Assembly: GCA_947179485.1 (NCBI GenBank)
Contig: OX359245.1
Span: 2,585,001-2,649,000 of the forward strand
From: Allacma fusca
Lineage: Eukaryota > Arthropoda > Collembola > Symphypleona > Sminthuridae
Reading direction: 5' to 3'
Length of the DNA stretch: 64,000 bases
A model generated the notes under the pieces. It did no database searches, was not told the DNA's origin, and saw only the letters and a program-made list of their open reading frames with translations. Numbering within the stretch: position 1 is the first letter of the stretch; each line of letters starts with the position of its first letter. Made by a program: the position numbers and the translations under genes. Below are positions 12,034 through 24,048 of this stretch, in pieces.

Positions 12034-14066
12034 TAGCTGGAGTGGCGTGAAACTCCAAATGTTTTCATATTGAGCTATGAGCACTCTTTAATAACTTTGT
12101 ATTTATATTATTTTAAGTTAATGGATGTTACTGAAAAGAAGCCTTTTGAAAGTAAAGTTGTTAAAAAACAACATCTTTTTAAAGAATGTTTTTAAAAGGG
12201 AAATTTCTCACGGGGACAATTTCTTACTGTTACTCTGAGCAGCCCTCACTTGTGCACAGTGCTCGGCACGGGTATGGGTAATACTCGGGTAAACGGGTAT
12301 GGGTACGGGTATGGGTACTACCCGGGTACGGATTTTGTGTACCCGAACAATTCCGGGTACTACCCGGGTACACTTTGGTCGGCTCAAAATTTCGGGTACG
12401 GATACGGGTATGGGTACGGGTACAAGGATTTCAAAATGGGTATATACCCACCGGGTACGGGTAAAATGGTGTCATTTACCCGTACCCGCGACCATTGTAC
12501 CCGAGTATTTGGATATGTTGAGATTTGAGACATTTTGATGAATTTTATGAAAATAATAGAACTTCCGTTGGAAAATCCTGTCGGTATTTTTAGTAATTCT
12601 GAATGCATATAGCTTATTGTTAATACCCTTTTAACCTTACAACATGCAGTAACTGTATTTCAGACTGTGTTGGTAAAATATATATTTATATCTATAATAT
12701 ATATTTTTATGGAAACAGGTTTTAGGAAGAACAATTAATAAACAGACGAGGAATAATATCAAAATAGAAGTGGAGAATAGGATTCAACGAAATTTTATAC
12801 AAAACGTCTTCATAATGTAGTAATTTGTTACTAATTGCATAAATAGTCTGATTGACACGTATGCACATGATACTTCATTAGCTACAATGAATACAATTTA
12901 AAAATTAGAGTTCCGATGAGTTGGATGGCAAGATATTTTTTGTAATTGGTAGTTGATTAGGAAAAGGCGGATATTTGTAACAAGATATTAATGAGTTACA
13001 TGTACACGGAGCTACTGAGGTGAGAAAATTAATGTAAAATGCCGAATAAATCAAGAAGTGAAAAATCGAGTCGCCAAGTTCCAAGCCAAAAATGCATGTA
13101 CATATGGACTGGGCACTATACAATACTTCGCCCATCAGCCCATAAACAATCAAATGGGGATAATTTTACTTCTAATCAAAAACGTTTAATTAAATTTAAA
13201 AAAAAATACCTCTCTAGCTAGTCAAAATTACCCACTCAGGTGTCATACATTATTACATATAACGTACTATGTATTACATTAAAACAAATCTGGATAAAGT
13301 ACCCGGGTACGAGTACGGGGACGACACTGAGATACCCGAGTATGGGTACTATTTTCGAGTATTTTCGGGTACGGGTACAATACGGGTACAGGTACATGGA
13401 TTGAGATAACATTGCGGGTACGGGTACGAAACATTTGTACCCGGATACTCGGGTATGGGTACGGGTATAGATACAAGTTATTGAAATACCCGCACTTCGG
13501 GTACGGATACGGGTACCGATTTTTCGTACCCGTGCCGAGCACTGCTTGTGCAGCATATCAAAACAGTCAAGAAATTTAATTTTTGCTGAATGTTTCAGAA
13601 ACTTAATTCTTTCAGAAACCTTTTTTCATCTCCGTCATTCAAAATTCTCCAAATTGGAGTGTGGAAGATTTCTACCTAAAACAATGGAAACATTATTTTG
13701 ATTTATATCGTGTATTGGTGATGATCATCACTTATCTTTAGATTTAAGAAAATTTCCACAAGTACCAGGCTGAGGCACAAAACAGTGTTCCTGAAATCAA
13801 AAAATGTTTCTAAAAAATTTCAGAAGTAACAAAATTTTTGATGTTGTTTAGGTGTATGGTTTATATATGGGCTTGCTGGAAGTAACTTTTCAAATGGACT
13901 TCCCAAAACGTTCTCTTTAAAAACATTCTTTCAAAAATTTGTGTTTATTTTAAACTCCTTAAATTTAAAAAGGCTTCTTTTCAGCCTGAACCTTCAAATA
14001 ATATAAATACAAAGTAGTGCTAAAGCCGGCCCTAAAAATATTTGAGGTGTAACACCATTCCAGCTA
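12034..14066. repeat. Long inverted repeat element split by a MITE
   Basis: The arm at 12034-12199 begins TAGCTGGAGTGGCGTG and contains TTTGTATTTATATTATTT and AAAAGAAGCC. It recurs inverted at 13914-14066, with similar order and spacing. A weaker direct copy lies at about 11695-11890. The two arms enclose the hAT-type element at 12257-13544 plus about 400 bp of unique sequence. This looks like an older foldback or MITE-type element into which the hAT element later jumped. No target duplication was identified for the older element. Confidence 0.5.
12257..13544. mobile_element. hAT-type MITE, GGGTAC-word family (1288 bp)
   Basis: Terminal inverted repeats are CAGTGCTCGGCACGGGTA at the left and its complement at the right. 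The 8-bp duplication is exact: CTTGTGCA at 12249-12256 and 13545-13552. The outer about 230 bp on each side are arrays of GGGTAC/GGGTAT (GTACCC on the other end). Open frames in these arrays (Gly/Tyr- and Arg/Thr-rich) are by-products of the hexamer and are not genes. The centre is AT-rich without coding. A one-ended relative lies at 34911. Confidence 0.88.
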
Positions 14067-14951
14067 AATTCAATAGCAGTTTCCAGGAAATAATAATTAT
14101 TTTAGACTTTTAGATTTAGTAAATTTAGTTTAGTTGTAGAAAATAATACCTCTAACAATACATTTTCGAAATTGTTGTTATATGAGTGGTGCGACCTTGT
14201 AACGTTTATATCGGTTAACGATCTACATATAATTTAATATTTATAGGAGTTCCATGGTAAGCCAATTTAAATCTAGAAAATTGTATTTTGAAGTTTTTAG
14301 AAGAATTTGTTATTTTAGTATAGATAGTAAGTAATGTGTGGAACGCTTTCAGAATTTTCTTCTTGCTTTTAATTTGTCGAATTTCCTTTGAATATTTTTG
14401 GAACGACCTTCCTCAGTTTCTTCCATCAGACGCTGTCTCCTAACGTTGTTTCATATCCTTTAGATTTATGGCCAGAATTTGTAATGCCCAGAAATACTTC
14501 CCCAGGAAGCCCAGATTATTCCCTACGAAGAAAATTTTCTGAAAATATATTTGCGTAACAATAAATAAAATGTAGAGATTGACCTTCTAAAGAACACAGA
14601 TTTGCATCACGCTCCTGACCCCTTTGACCTCATATTCTGATCTAGGTCAATGGATTAAATTTGGGAATATCTGGAAATCAAGTTCCTACAAGTTGGGGGA
14701 AGCAAAGTGTTTATGAGTCACTCCCTTTGGTTGGCTATAGAGAGAGGCAAATGATTTTGGCCAACCCTCCAATTACTCAAAATGAATTATTTCATTCCTG
14801 CAGGTACCACATTTTAAGTAGGAAATGTTTAGTATTTAAAATTTTAGAGCTCAATTTTATAATAAACCTGATTAAAATTACATTGTTCCATTTCGGTTTG
14901 TGTTATGTATTCCTTAGTCATTTCTGAATAACATTTCATTCACTAATGAGT
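14067..14951. other. No gene recognised
   Basis: AT-rich intergenic sequence; nothing supported. Confidence 0.3.
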
Positions 14952-15140
14952 AGAGATGTCCAAATGAAATTGCCTTTCTTCAAACCTTCGAAGGCAATTT
15001 TTTGCAACAAACGCATTCCTTCACCCTTCAATTAAAGGAAGCCTTCGAAGTATTTTGCCTTCCTTCAGCCTTATTTTACTTATTAATTTAATGCCTCCAG
15101 CCTTCAAAAAAATCAGCCCTCCTTCCAATTCAGCCCTCAT
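14952..15140. repeat. CCTTCGAAGG-word island, left arm
   Basis: Starts TAGAGATGTCC and contains repeated CCTTCGAAGG, GCCTTC and CTTCAGCC words. An inverted counterpart lies at 24418-24555 and ends GGACATGTCTG, which is the complement of CAGACATGTCC. These look like the two subterminal arrays of one old hAT-type element whose middle was filled by later insertions. The presumed 8-bp flanks, CTAATGAG and CTCCTGAC, match at only 5 of 8 positions, so this pairing is an inference. Confidence 0.4.
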
Positions 15141-15276
15141 AACACCCCGATGGGAAATGTTATGCATAATTATGCATGTGTTTTAGCCTGGCGAATTGCT
15201 ACGTGCATAATTATTATCGCACTTGTCATAAAAGAGTATACACAACGGTTATGCAGAAATTTTCGTGCATAAATCA

Positions 15277-16987
15277 TTACTCTATCAATTTGAAATGCAA
15301 AATGTTTAATTTATTCTTGCTCAATACTATTCGGTATGTACACAACCTGTTCGATTGTTCTCCCCTCTTTAACTCAATAATAAAAGGAACAATCTTGAAT
15401 GGTACTACGGCAATTATTTTCACTGTATTTTCTAATCGTACATTAAAAGCAGAATACGCTTTAACTATTGGGACAGATTTTAATTTACTACAAACCAAAT
15501 AGCAACGGTTGGTGGAGTCGCTATTTACAAGTAAGATAGACCTAACGAGGTACAATTTTGATTTACTCCTAACAATACACGAACATTTCTTTGACGTAAT
15601 ACCTGATTGCGTATTGATATGAAGCCCGTTCACGAAACCTCTTTAGAAACATTTACAAGATATGATTTGACACGAATCGTCTAGTTTTTGGATTAGTTTA
15701 ATTTCGTCATCATTTAAAATATACAGTTTTGACGCACCAAGGAGAAGACAGCTGTCAGAAACTGTATGACATTTCATCAAACCTCGATGCTTATGAATAA
15801 GTTCTTCGTAAAATTGTAATGCATGCATATTTTTAAAAACACTTGTCCCTAATGTCAATGCATGTGAGTTTTCAACAATTTTCTTGCTGATCTGAATTTC
15901 GATTTTGGAAGCCGCTTTTAAGTACTTCAGCAAAATCCCATTAAAATTTTCGAAGTGAAAAAGTGAGTAGTTCCACAGCGGTCCCCAATTCTTAACACAT
16001 TGTGTAGCATGAATGAACAAAATGAATATAATACTGGGAAGGTAGAATATCTTTGAGTATAATCGGGGAAATAAATACCCATGTTCTCCATTCACTTGAC
16101 TTCCATTGCTTGCGCTCATTCAAAACCCGGATTTTTCTTTCTGAACTGCATGATGTCCGTCATTCTTTTAACCGGGTGTTTAAAATCTGAATTTTGTTTC
16201 CAATATAAAATGGTTTGTATATGACAATATTAATGATGTTCTACAGAACCGTACTGTACTTCTAGCTTTTTATTAAGCAAATAGTGTGACCCAGGGAATT
16301 GTGCTGATTTCGGAATAAGAAATTTGATCAAATCCAGCAGGTCTTGAATCCCATCTCTTGAAAATTTATGTTTGAGTATGTATGCAAACACTAACAGGCA
16401 CCCTCCTCTGCATGAAATATTGGGGTTGATCAAATCATCGTCCTACATAAAATATTTAACATGTGAAATTATTGTAAAATAATAGTTAACCCTTTACCGC
16501 AACATCACTAGCGCCTAAATCTGGGACAACATGACATTTTGGAATATGCTTTAATACAACAAACGTTTTACCTCACAGTTGTATTCGCTTTTCGCTTTGA
16601 CTCGATTCGTATTGTGAAACGTCGTCATCGGAGTACTCACTGCAAGAATTTGAAGAATGCTGAAAATCCTCATCATCGGAAGATCCGTTAATTAAATTGT
16701 GTGTACATAATTCAATTCCAACCTAGAAACGTTTAAAGAAATTACTGGAATTTAACGTCAAAAATTGCATTAAATGATATAAGGCAATAATTTAGTTCAG
16801 ATTTTGTTTTCGGGATTTATATTTATTTTTATTACATTTACTAATACGTGCATACAGATGTACTTACATCAATCCCATTGATGCCATTTGTCAGATCGGA
16901 TTGAGAAACTGTAGTCGGAATTGAATCAGATGCTGGCATTGTCACTTCACTTGGCTCAGGATCATTCACACTTTGTTATCTTCGCTT
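15277..16987 (-). pseudogene. CACTA-type (tnp2/DUF4218) transposase relic
   Basis: Minus-strand pieces in family order: an acidic Ser/Asp-rich N-terminal region (exons about 16987-16868 and 16722-16572), an exon from 16442 reading DDDLINPNISCRGGCLLVFA and then LLDLIKFLIPKS, and the C-terminal part 16119-15277. The last contains HATQCVKNWGPLWNYSLFHF and ENFNGILLKYLKAA, the hallmark of DUF4218 that follows the tnp2 (PF02992-type) catalytic domain. The exon from 16442 starts after a good acceptor and ends in a stop at 16230. In-frame stops also occur at 15643-15645 and in the first exon. The catalytic domain between 16230 and 16119 is missing, so the protein cannot be active. It lies divergently, about 950 bp from the BEN-domain gene relic. 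Confidence 0.6.
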
Positions 16988-17940
16988 CTACAAAATTAAA
17001 TCCAGTTAAAAGCACCAAATCATCTAGTTATATAATATCATATAAAAGTATTAATATAATAAAATTTATTGCATTTACGTTACCTTTATGCTAAATGGTG
17101 TTTTCCTGGGGATTTCGTTTTCTCTTGTGCCTATAAATAAGTCATGTAAATATGACTTGTATGTACGTCTACTCATTTTTATGCTAAAAATGACTTCAAA
17201 TTGACATGAGTTCTGTAACACAGCATACGAATTGTCTTAGAAGACTCGCCAAAGAGTGGAATGCTGCTTCAAATACAAAGGTGGGCATTATTTTTGGTTC
17301 CACCCCTCTCACGCCTCGTATGTTTACGAGGACCGTTATTTCATAAATTTACATCATATTGCGCACCGACTTTTTGGAAAATGTAATACGATAATTTGAA
17401 CTCCAACTTGAATTATTGTGTGTCAATTATTTTGGTGTTTTTATAAGTCGGTCTGCTTTAGTACATTATTTGAAGAAATCAAATGTTTTTTCAATCCGCC
17501 TTTTAATCTCTTGAGTGAAGCTGTTATGATTAAAAACGTAGGTTCAAATTTATTATCGTATTATTTATGTTTTCAATTATTTAGAAGATATTGCTGCAAG
17601 TTTAGAATTTAAATTACGGTGTGTTAATTATAACCATTAAACCCAAATCGGGCGGCAATACATTCTCAGCACTCTTGTAAATCCCGACCGCTTTTTAAAC
17701 TCACGAATGAGTAGGATACAATCCCTACTAAAAATATTGATATGAACGTCTGAATGTGAGTGCATTTACTACTCTACACTCACGAGTGTGCCCAGCAGTG
17801 TTAAATTTCATGTAAAATGTCGTTAGGATTCAAATGTTGCGCGAGGTTGCCATGATTTTATCTTCCACAGCAATGCGGTAAGTCATTTCTCAGGAGTCAT
17901 CTGAGTAGACCAGAACGTTTTACATTAAAGTTGACTAATT
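16988..17940. other. Intergenic region between divergent relics
   Basis: The spacer between the minus-strand transposase relic and the plus-strand BEN-domain relic would hold both promoters if they formed one transcription unit pair. A perfect 7-bp stem (CCTCGTA/TACGAGG) is visible near 17313-17330. Nothing else is supported. Confidence 0.3.
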
Positions 17941-19345
17941 ATGAGTTTTTCGCCATATTTTCTGGTGTCATGGAATGGAGAAAATAAACATTCTTGCATT
18001 CCAAGGCAAAAGATTGTGGATGGTGTCCTACGGAAAGAGTCCGATGCGAAGTTATTAACTTTGGAAAACCTTGAGGTTACCTTCAACCGAAAAATATATA
18101 AAGGAAGGCTTCTACATCCAGGTAATATTTTATTCAATTACATATTTAACAAATATGTCACTTAATATGGATAACGATGCCAGGATGAATTTTTGGAGCA
18201 GGTGGATTCTAAGGAAATTAGTTGTCATATTACAGGTGCCACTCAAAATGAAATAACTTTGCGAATGAAATCATACGAGCATGAATTCAACACTGCTAAT
18301 TCAGAGTAAGCATCAAGTTCGACAAAATTGTCTGCTCAGGTTTGAAATTAATACTTCATTTACCTTCGGTATTATGTAAATTGTGTATTGAAATTACATG
18401 AACGCTCTTCATAATGTTTCCAGAAAACGGCAAAACAGGAAAGGGGATTTGTTGCATCTGGAATTCAAAAGGTCATTGAACAGATAGAATTGCGGAGATC
18501 GGCGTCGGTGGACTTGGAACATGCAAACGGCACGTTACAATGCGATCTGACTTCAAGTACTTTGACTGCGAGAGAGCCGAGACGGATTCGAAAGCTAGAG
18601 AAAAAGCTTAGCAAAGCTAATCAAAAAATTGACACCCTAGAATCACAGCTTAGAGTGGAACGTGAATTACATGAGAAGTACAAATGTATGTGTATAACCT
18701 TTAATCAAATGAAATAATATCGTAGTAATGTAAATAATTCACTACATTAATTCATTTTCTAGCAAAGCGCAAATCGCTTCGCTGGAAAATTAGAAAATTC
18801 GAGGCAGATAAGACGGTATTGGCCATATCCAGCGCAATGCGCATGTAAGATTTTTCGCTTAGACTTGTTTGTATGTACACCGTAAATTTTGATCGTATCT
18901 GCTTTAATACTGACAACGATTGAAATTGGGGTTGGTGTACCGGTTAGCGCAGTGTTGTTGGAAAGGGCGAGACTGCTGTCATCGTCTGAAGCCGTTCTAG
19001 GGCGCAATATCTTTCGTTTAGTCTTCCAGGATGCAGAATTGATAGAAAAATCATTGTTTGGTTTAACAAAACGCCAACAAACTGCTAGCAGTAAAACCAT
19101 CTGTGGATCCTTCTAAGCGAGACGCCGTTATTAGTAAGTAATTTGGTTTTATTCTATGAAGTTTAAATATCATAAAACCTGGTCGTTGACTCTATATCTG
19201 TACTTGATATTATTTAACTTATTCAGATTACTGAATGTCAGTTCTAGAGGAAGATTGCAGAAAGTCTGGTCTTAAGTTCGAAAAGATAATGATGCGGGGG
19301 AAAATCTCTAAATCTTTGGGAGAATATATCCGGGAAGTGAATTAG
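17941..19345 (+). pseudogene. BEN-domain protein gene, decayed
   Basis: Six exon-like blocks: 17941-18121 (ATG; SPYFLVSWNGENKHSCIP... ending in a Y-K-G-R-L-L-H-P-G strand), 18184-18305, 18424-18685 (RRIRKLEKKLSKANQKIDTL, a coiled coil), 18763-18844, about 18940-19131 and about 19226-19345. The fifth reads SSEAVLGRNIFRLVFQDAEL then IEKSLFGLTKRQ, a good BEN domain core. The D-P-x-K-R-D-A-V-I strand that closes the domain is in another frame at 19094-19131, so there is a one-base shift. Exons 3 and 4 join in phase. Exon 2 is open only in a frame that neither neighbour supports, and the last block has an internal TGA. BEN domains bind DNA or chromatin. This copy is probably dead. Confidence 0.6.
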
Positions 19346-19770
19346 AAAAATTTAATTGGAGTTGCGGCTCAAGACATGGAAGTGGACGTGAATTGACCTT
19401 AATTAATGCAGTTGTATGATTATTTTCATTTCAAATACTTGTTGCGGTATTATTTTACTTAATAAATACTGTTTTCAGTAGACAAATAAAATTTGAGTTG
19501 GTAAATTATGCAATTAATTAATTATTATTATTTATTAAAAGAAATTATTACGCATAAATGTTACAGAAATTATTATGCATAAATATAACAGAAATTATTA
19601 TGCAGAAAAAAGAGTCTGAAAAATATGTATAAAAACGTTTGCTTTTTATGCATGATGCTTTATGCATATATATATGCATATGCAACTATCTGTTATAGGT
19701 CATTGTATGCGCGAAGCCTTCTGAGTATCAGAGGGCTACATTACATACTTCCTTCGCGTTCCGTTTTCTG
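19346..19770. repeat. TATGCAT-word island
   Basis: At 19490-19690 the words TTATGCATAAAT, GAAATTATTATGCA and ATATGCATAT recur. A similar island lies at 15158-15275 (TTATGCATAATTATGCATG, CGTGCATAA). Together they flank the transposase and BEN relics and may be the two subterminal regions of the transposon that carried them. No matching ends or target duplication could be fixed. The left flank of the next element (GTTTTCTG, 19763-19770) is its target duplication. Confidence 0.3.
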
Positions 19771-20611
19771 CATAGCTGCACGTAGATATGCACTAGTCTA
19801 GTCAAGTCTAATCTTTGTTGATCGTGGTATTGACTAGTCTAGTCTAGTCAATTCACAATGGTTTCCACGAACTCCTAGTCAAGTCAAGTAAAAGTCACTT
19901 TGTCTATTATTTGTCTTGTTATTTATTTATTAGCTAAATAAATTCATAACCAAACCCTGAAAACAAAATCAAAGTAGTTCTTATTTTAACTGTTTTAACT
20001 GCGCGTGTATGAAGGAAACGAACCATTTGATTTTAGGAGTTAAATAATAGCTATCTAGCATGAATAAAGAATTGAAACAAATTGTGAAATTTCTTGATAA
20101 TAAATGCACTAGAACGGTTAAAACCCAGGAAGCTAGCGGATAGTACCATTTCATAATTCCAGTTTTAGTCCAGGTTTTTCTAAATTAATAAATTCTATGT
20201 ACAAATTTTGTTGCTCCAACTACGATGAATTAAAAGGATCTCTGCGAGAACGAGCAATGGTCGACAACTCAAAATAGTCCAACATTAGTTGCCTTGTCGT
20301 GATCTTCTCGAGATATGATTTCATTTAGGTGTTCGTCGTTTTGTCGTTTACTGTACTATTTTTGGGGACGGGTTTTCTGGCGATGCTTTACTTTTCAGGA
20401 TTTTATGGTTCCTTCTTTAAACGTTTTTTCACTACCTCAGATTTGTTTTTGTATGCAAGTGTTACTGCATCTAATTCGGCCTCAATCATTTGAGATATTT
20501 ATATAAATCTGTATGTCTGGTGAGATTTCCGAGATTTTCGACTTGATTTTGGGTGATTCATGATTTATTAATTTAATATATGTAAATCAGTGTTTTTATT
20601 AACTTTCTTTA

Positions 20612-20823
20612 GACATACATGCCTTATATAGCACTGCCTATATTAACGGCTTGAATAATTCAGTTATACACTGCATTTTTCCACACGGAATTTATCAGCC
20701 GTTAAAGGATGCATTTACAATTCCTGATATAGAAATTGCTTACGGTTTGGAGCCTTTGTTATTGTTTGAAGTTCCCACATTCCCTCCTAAAACTGATTCA
20801 TTTAACGATTTAGGCATCATTTG
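20612..20823 (+). other. Exon-like open frame inside the CTAGTC element
   Basis: After a good acceptor (TTTCTTTAG) a 70-codon frame runs to TGA at 20821-20823. It includes YSTAYINGLNNSVIHCIFPH and YGLEPLLLFEVPTFPPKT. The composition is protein-like and unlike the surrounding AT-rich DNA. I do not recognise it. It may be a captured host exon or a remnant of the element's own second gene. No ATG exon was found. Confidence 0.3.
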
Positions 20824-20926
20824 AAAACATTCACAAATTTACTAAACTAGTTCCTGCGCATTGTTCACCTAGGCAAGTCCCGTCAATCATTATAATTTAC
20901 AATGCAAGCCTAGTCTATTCAAATCA

Positions 20927-22890
20927 GTAATGACCCCAAAAATTATCGACCTATTAGCCTGCTAAACTCCGTGGTTAAGTTATTCACTAGTGTGATGTCA
21001 AATCGAATTAACTTGTTTTGTAACCTCAACAATGTTATCTCAGAAAATCAGGCTGCTTATCGCAAGGGACGAGGGTGTAGTGAACATGTGTTTGCATTAT
21101 ACTGCATGATAACCAAAAGACTGGGTATGAAAAGAAAGAAACTATACGCGCTATTTGTCGACTTATCGCAAGCTTTTGACTCTATATCTCATGAAAAGCT
21201 GTGGAGAAAATTAGGAACAGTAGGCCTGAGTAAGCAATGTATTAAACGTATACAAGAATTATACCAGTTTGCTAAAACAAAAATTAGGTATGACGGTGGA
21301 CATACCGAATATATAAGAATATTAACCGGGGTATTACAGGGAGAAACGATATCTCCAGCTCTTTTTAATATTTTTATTGACGAGATAGTTAGAATACTTG
21401 AACTAAGCCGAATCACTGGAATAAAAATGTTTATGAAAGAAATTCTAATACTAATGTATGCAGACGATATGGTTTTGCTGGCTACAACAAAGGGCGAGCT
21501 GCAAAAGCAAATTATGGTTCTGAAATCATTCTTTGAACAGAACAACATGTCAGTAAACCTTAATAAAACAAAAGTGGTCATATTCAGAAATGGAAACAAT
21601 AAATGTAAAAATGATGTACTATACTGGGGAGAAACTGAAATTGAAAAGGTAGATACTTATACATACTTAGGGGTTCCCTTTCACTATAATGGCTCTTTCA
21701 GGATAACAAAACAACTCTATATCGGGAAAGCCAACGAAGCACTTGCCACACTGTTTTCCCTCGCTTACAAAAGTAGAACAACAAACATAACTGTACATCT
21801 AAACTTATTTACAACACTAGTTAGCTCGGTACTACTCTACTGTGCACCCATCTGGGCTCTTAATTATATAGACGAAATTGTTGTTTCAGACCAAATTCCT
21901 TAGAAGACTATGTCATGTAACTAACCTAACACCAGCTTATGTACTTAGATTAGAAACGGGATGTACAAATATAAAGCTTATGATTTTCAAATCGACTCTT
22001 AGAATGATCAAAAGAATACTCAACAAATCAGAAACATCCATCTCAAAAAACTGCTACCTTGAAGTGGAAAAAAATATGGGAAACAAACTAAACTGGTTGA
22101 ACCAAGTGAAAAATATGTTCATTGAAGCTAACCTAAAAGATGAATTTGAAAACCTGAGCTGCAATTATATTAATGACAACTTCAATACTCTAGTGGCTAA
22201 GTACGCACAATGGCTCGTGAACGAGGATGTAAAGAACATGCACGCAAACCAACATCTACAACAGCTCTCGATAATAAAAACCCACGTAAGACCAAGCGAG
22301 CACTATAACCTAGGACTCTCCTGGAACGTCGTAAAGCTAATTCAAAGTTTAAAATTGGGACACCCAAATGTCGGTGTAATGGGGAAAGGTATGAAATTGA
22401 AAGGCATATGGAAATTCTGGAAAGGTACTGCAAATACGACAACATGTATATTATGTAATGTAAATGAGGATGAAGATATTTTTCACATTATTTTTGTCTG
22501 TCCACAATATAAGTCAGCAAGGTATTTACTCCAGAAATACACTTACCAGGGATGTAATAGAAACGACTATATTATAAAAATATTTGGAAACCATATCACA
22601 GAAACCGAATGTATGAATCTATACACTTTCTGGTGTCAAGTATGGAAAACGCGCAAATTTTGCTATGAATGTATGAACGAAGAGATGTAAAAACATATTC
22701 CTGTAACTACATATTATACATAGATTATACATACGAAGGGGTAATATAATTTTTTCTTTTTTCTTTAAACATGAACTACCGAATAATATCACATGTATTT
22801 AAAATTATTGCTAATGTAAATTATAAAATGGTTGTAAGGGCCCAGGCCAAGAAATCGACCGAATAAATATATTATTATATTATTATATTA
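20927..22890 (+). mobile_element. LINE copy C, 5'-truncated, dead
   Basis: Flanked by TAGTCTATTCAAATCA (20911-20926) and TAGTCCATTCAAATCA (22891-22906), 15 of 16 identical. The element starts inside the reverse transcriptase. The frame 20926-21903 carries DPKNYRPISLLNSVVKLF, the DLSQAFDS palm motif, GVLQGETISPALFN and the catalytic YADD. A frameshift near 21888 moves the rest into frame 21878-22690, which holds a C-terminal C-x2-C...H-x4-C knuckle (CILC...FHIIFVC). The endonuclease is lost. The 3' UTR of about 200 bp ends with AATAAA and a (TATTAT)n tail (22862-22890). A short GGC/GCC stem lies at 22839-22848. Confidence 0.88.
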
Positions 22891-23042
22891 TAGTCCATTC
22901 AAATCAATTCTTCACGGTATTCGGTGCTTGCTAGTCAAGTCAAACTATGCCAACTACGAAAATCCTTAAGTAGCCTAGTGAAGTCTCCCATTTCCTAGTC
23001 AAATCTAGACGAGTGCAGCAGTGGTTTTCTGTTAACAGTTAA

Positions 23043-23677
23043 CTAGTAAAAGCCCTGTGCTTCACAGGGCAAGTACTTGAGAATTGTGTGAGTATACACA
23101 AACTTAAGACCTAGCGTAAATGACTATTGATCCCGTATCAAGGTCTGTCGAGAAGGCTTAATGTTAATAGACCGCTTCGCCGCGAAAAGTAATCTAATAT
23201 ACGACATTAATTGTAAGACGAATAGCCATTCGTTTTATATAGCTAGTTTACATTATATCATCAAAAAATGATGGTACAACGCTCTGGTTCACCAAGGTTC
23301 TCTATCAAACTCAATATTTGGCTATACACGTGGAATTTAACTAATCGTTTGATCAATTTAATACCAACATTGCATTGCTATTAAATCATGCTATTGCATC
23401 ACTGTGTGGTGCTTCGCCAATGAGTTTTTATAACTTTATTATAATTTATATGCAGCTCAGTTGTACCGTAATAATGTAACTGAATTCCTTGACACTGGAC
23501 GCACTGATTATTTAAAATAGGAAAAATGAAAGAAATTCGTAATAGCGCAGCACGTTTAAATAGTCCTTAAAATTTATGGTTCATACAAATCAATCCTTAT
23601 TGCCTAATGACATGTTTAGGGGATATAAAGAACAAATGTAGGTGTTAAGGCTTGTAATTAAAAATAGTAAGTATAGT
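23043..23677 (-). mobile_element. Non-autonomous Helitron-like element
   Basis: On the minus strand the 3' end is a perfect 8-bp hairpin (GCCCTGTG-AAG-CACAGGGC, plus 23052-23070) followed by TTTTA and the terminal CTAG, with T as the next base. That is the Helitron 3' pattern: hairpin, short gap, CTRR, T. A candidate 5' end is ACTATACTTAC at 23677; the family norm is TCTATACT, so the first base would be mutated. No Rep/helicase coding is present. The 3' end is convincing, the 5' end less so. Confidence 0.5.
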
Positions 23678-24048
23678 GTATTTGAGAATTTAACTGGCGT
23701 AAATATAAAAAGAGTTACAATTAGTACTTTCAATTTCATTTGATTTTCCCTAATAAGAATCCCACACTTATGCGTACTTAGTTTAATCGCTAAAATTTTC
23801 CTCTCCTCAAATTCTTGAGATCTGGAAAATTAGAAAGTACATTTAGTTTGAACGATAGAGCATAGTGATCTTTCGGTTTCGATGTGACAAAATAATCAGA
23901 TTTCAATAAATTGTAATACATATGTGGAGATAGAATTGAATTCCGTAACCATGGCACATATGAGTAGAGCATTCGCTGTAGGCTTGAAGATCGACACAGA
24001 CTGAGACACACGACGTTTTGGATTTAAAAGGGAAAATTGCGCTTGGGA

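Larger units (their letters stand above)
19771..23023. mobile_element. hAT-type element, CTAGTC-word family, with LINE insert
   Basis: It starts CATAGCTGCAC and ends GTGCAGCAGTG (complement CACTGCTGCAC). The 8-bp duplication is exact: GTTTTCTG at 19763-19770 and 23024-23031. The subterminal arrays are CTAGTC/AAGTC words at 19790-19900 and 22928-23012. LINE copy C is inserted at 20927-22890. Without it the element is about 1.3 kb. It contains one exon-like frame (20612-20823) of unknown origin. Confidence 0.78.

Noticed and set aside
12250-13556. Open frames rich in Gly-Tyr, Tyr-Pro and Arg-Thr
   Set aside because: They are translations of the GGGTAC hexamer arrays in MITE ends on both strands and have no other support.
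15176-15502. 108-codon plus-strand frame
   Set aside because: It is the antisense of the transposase relic's C-terminal region, which matches a family in the minus frame.
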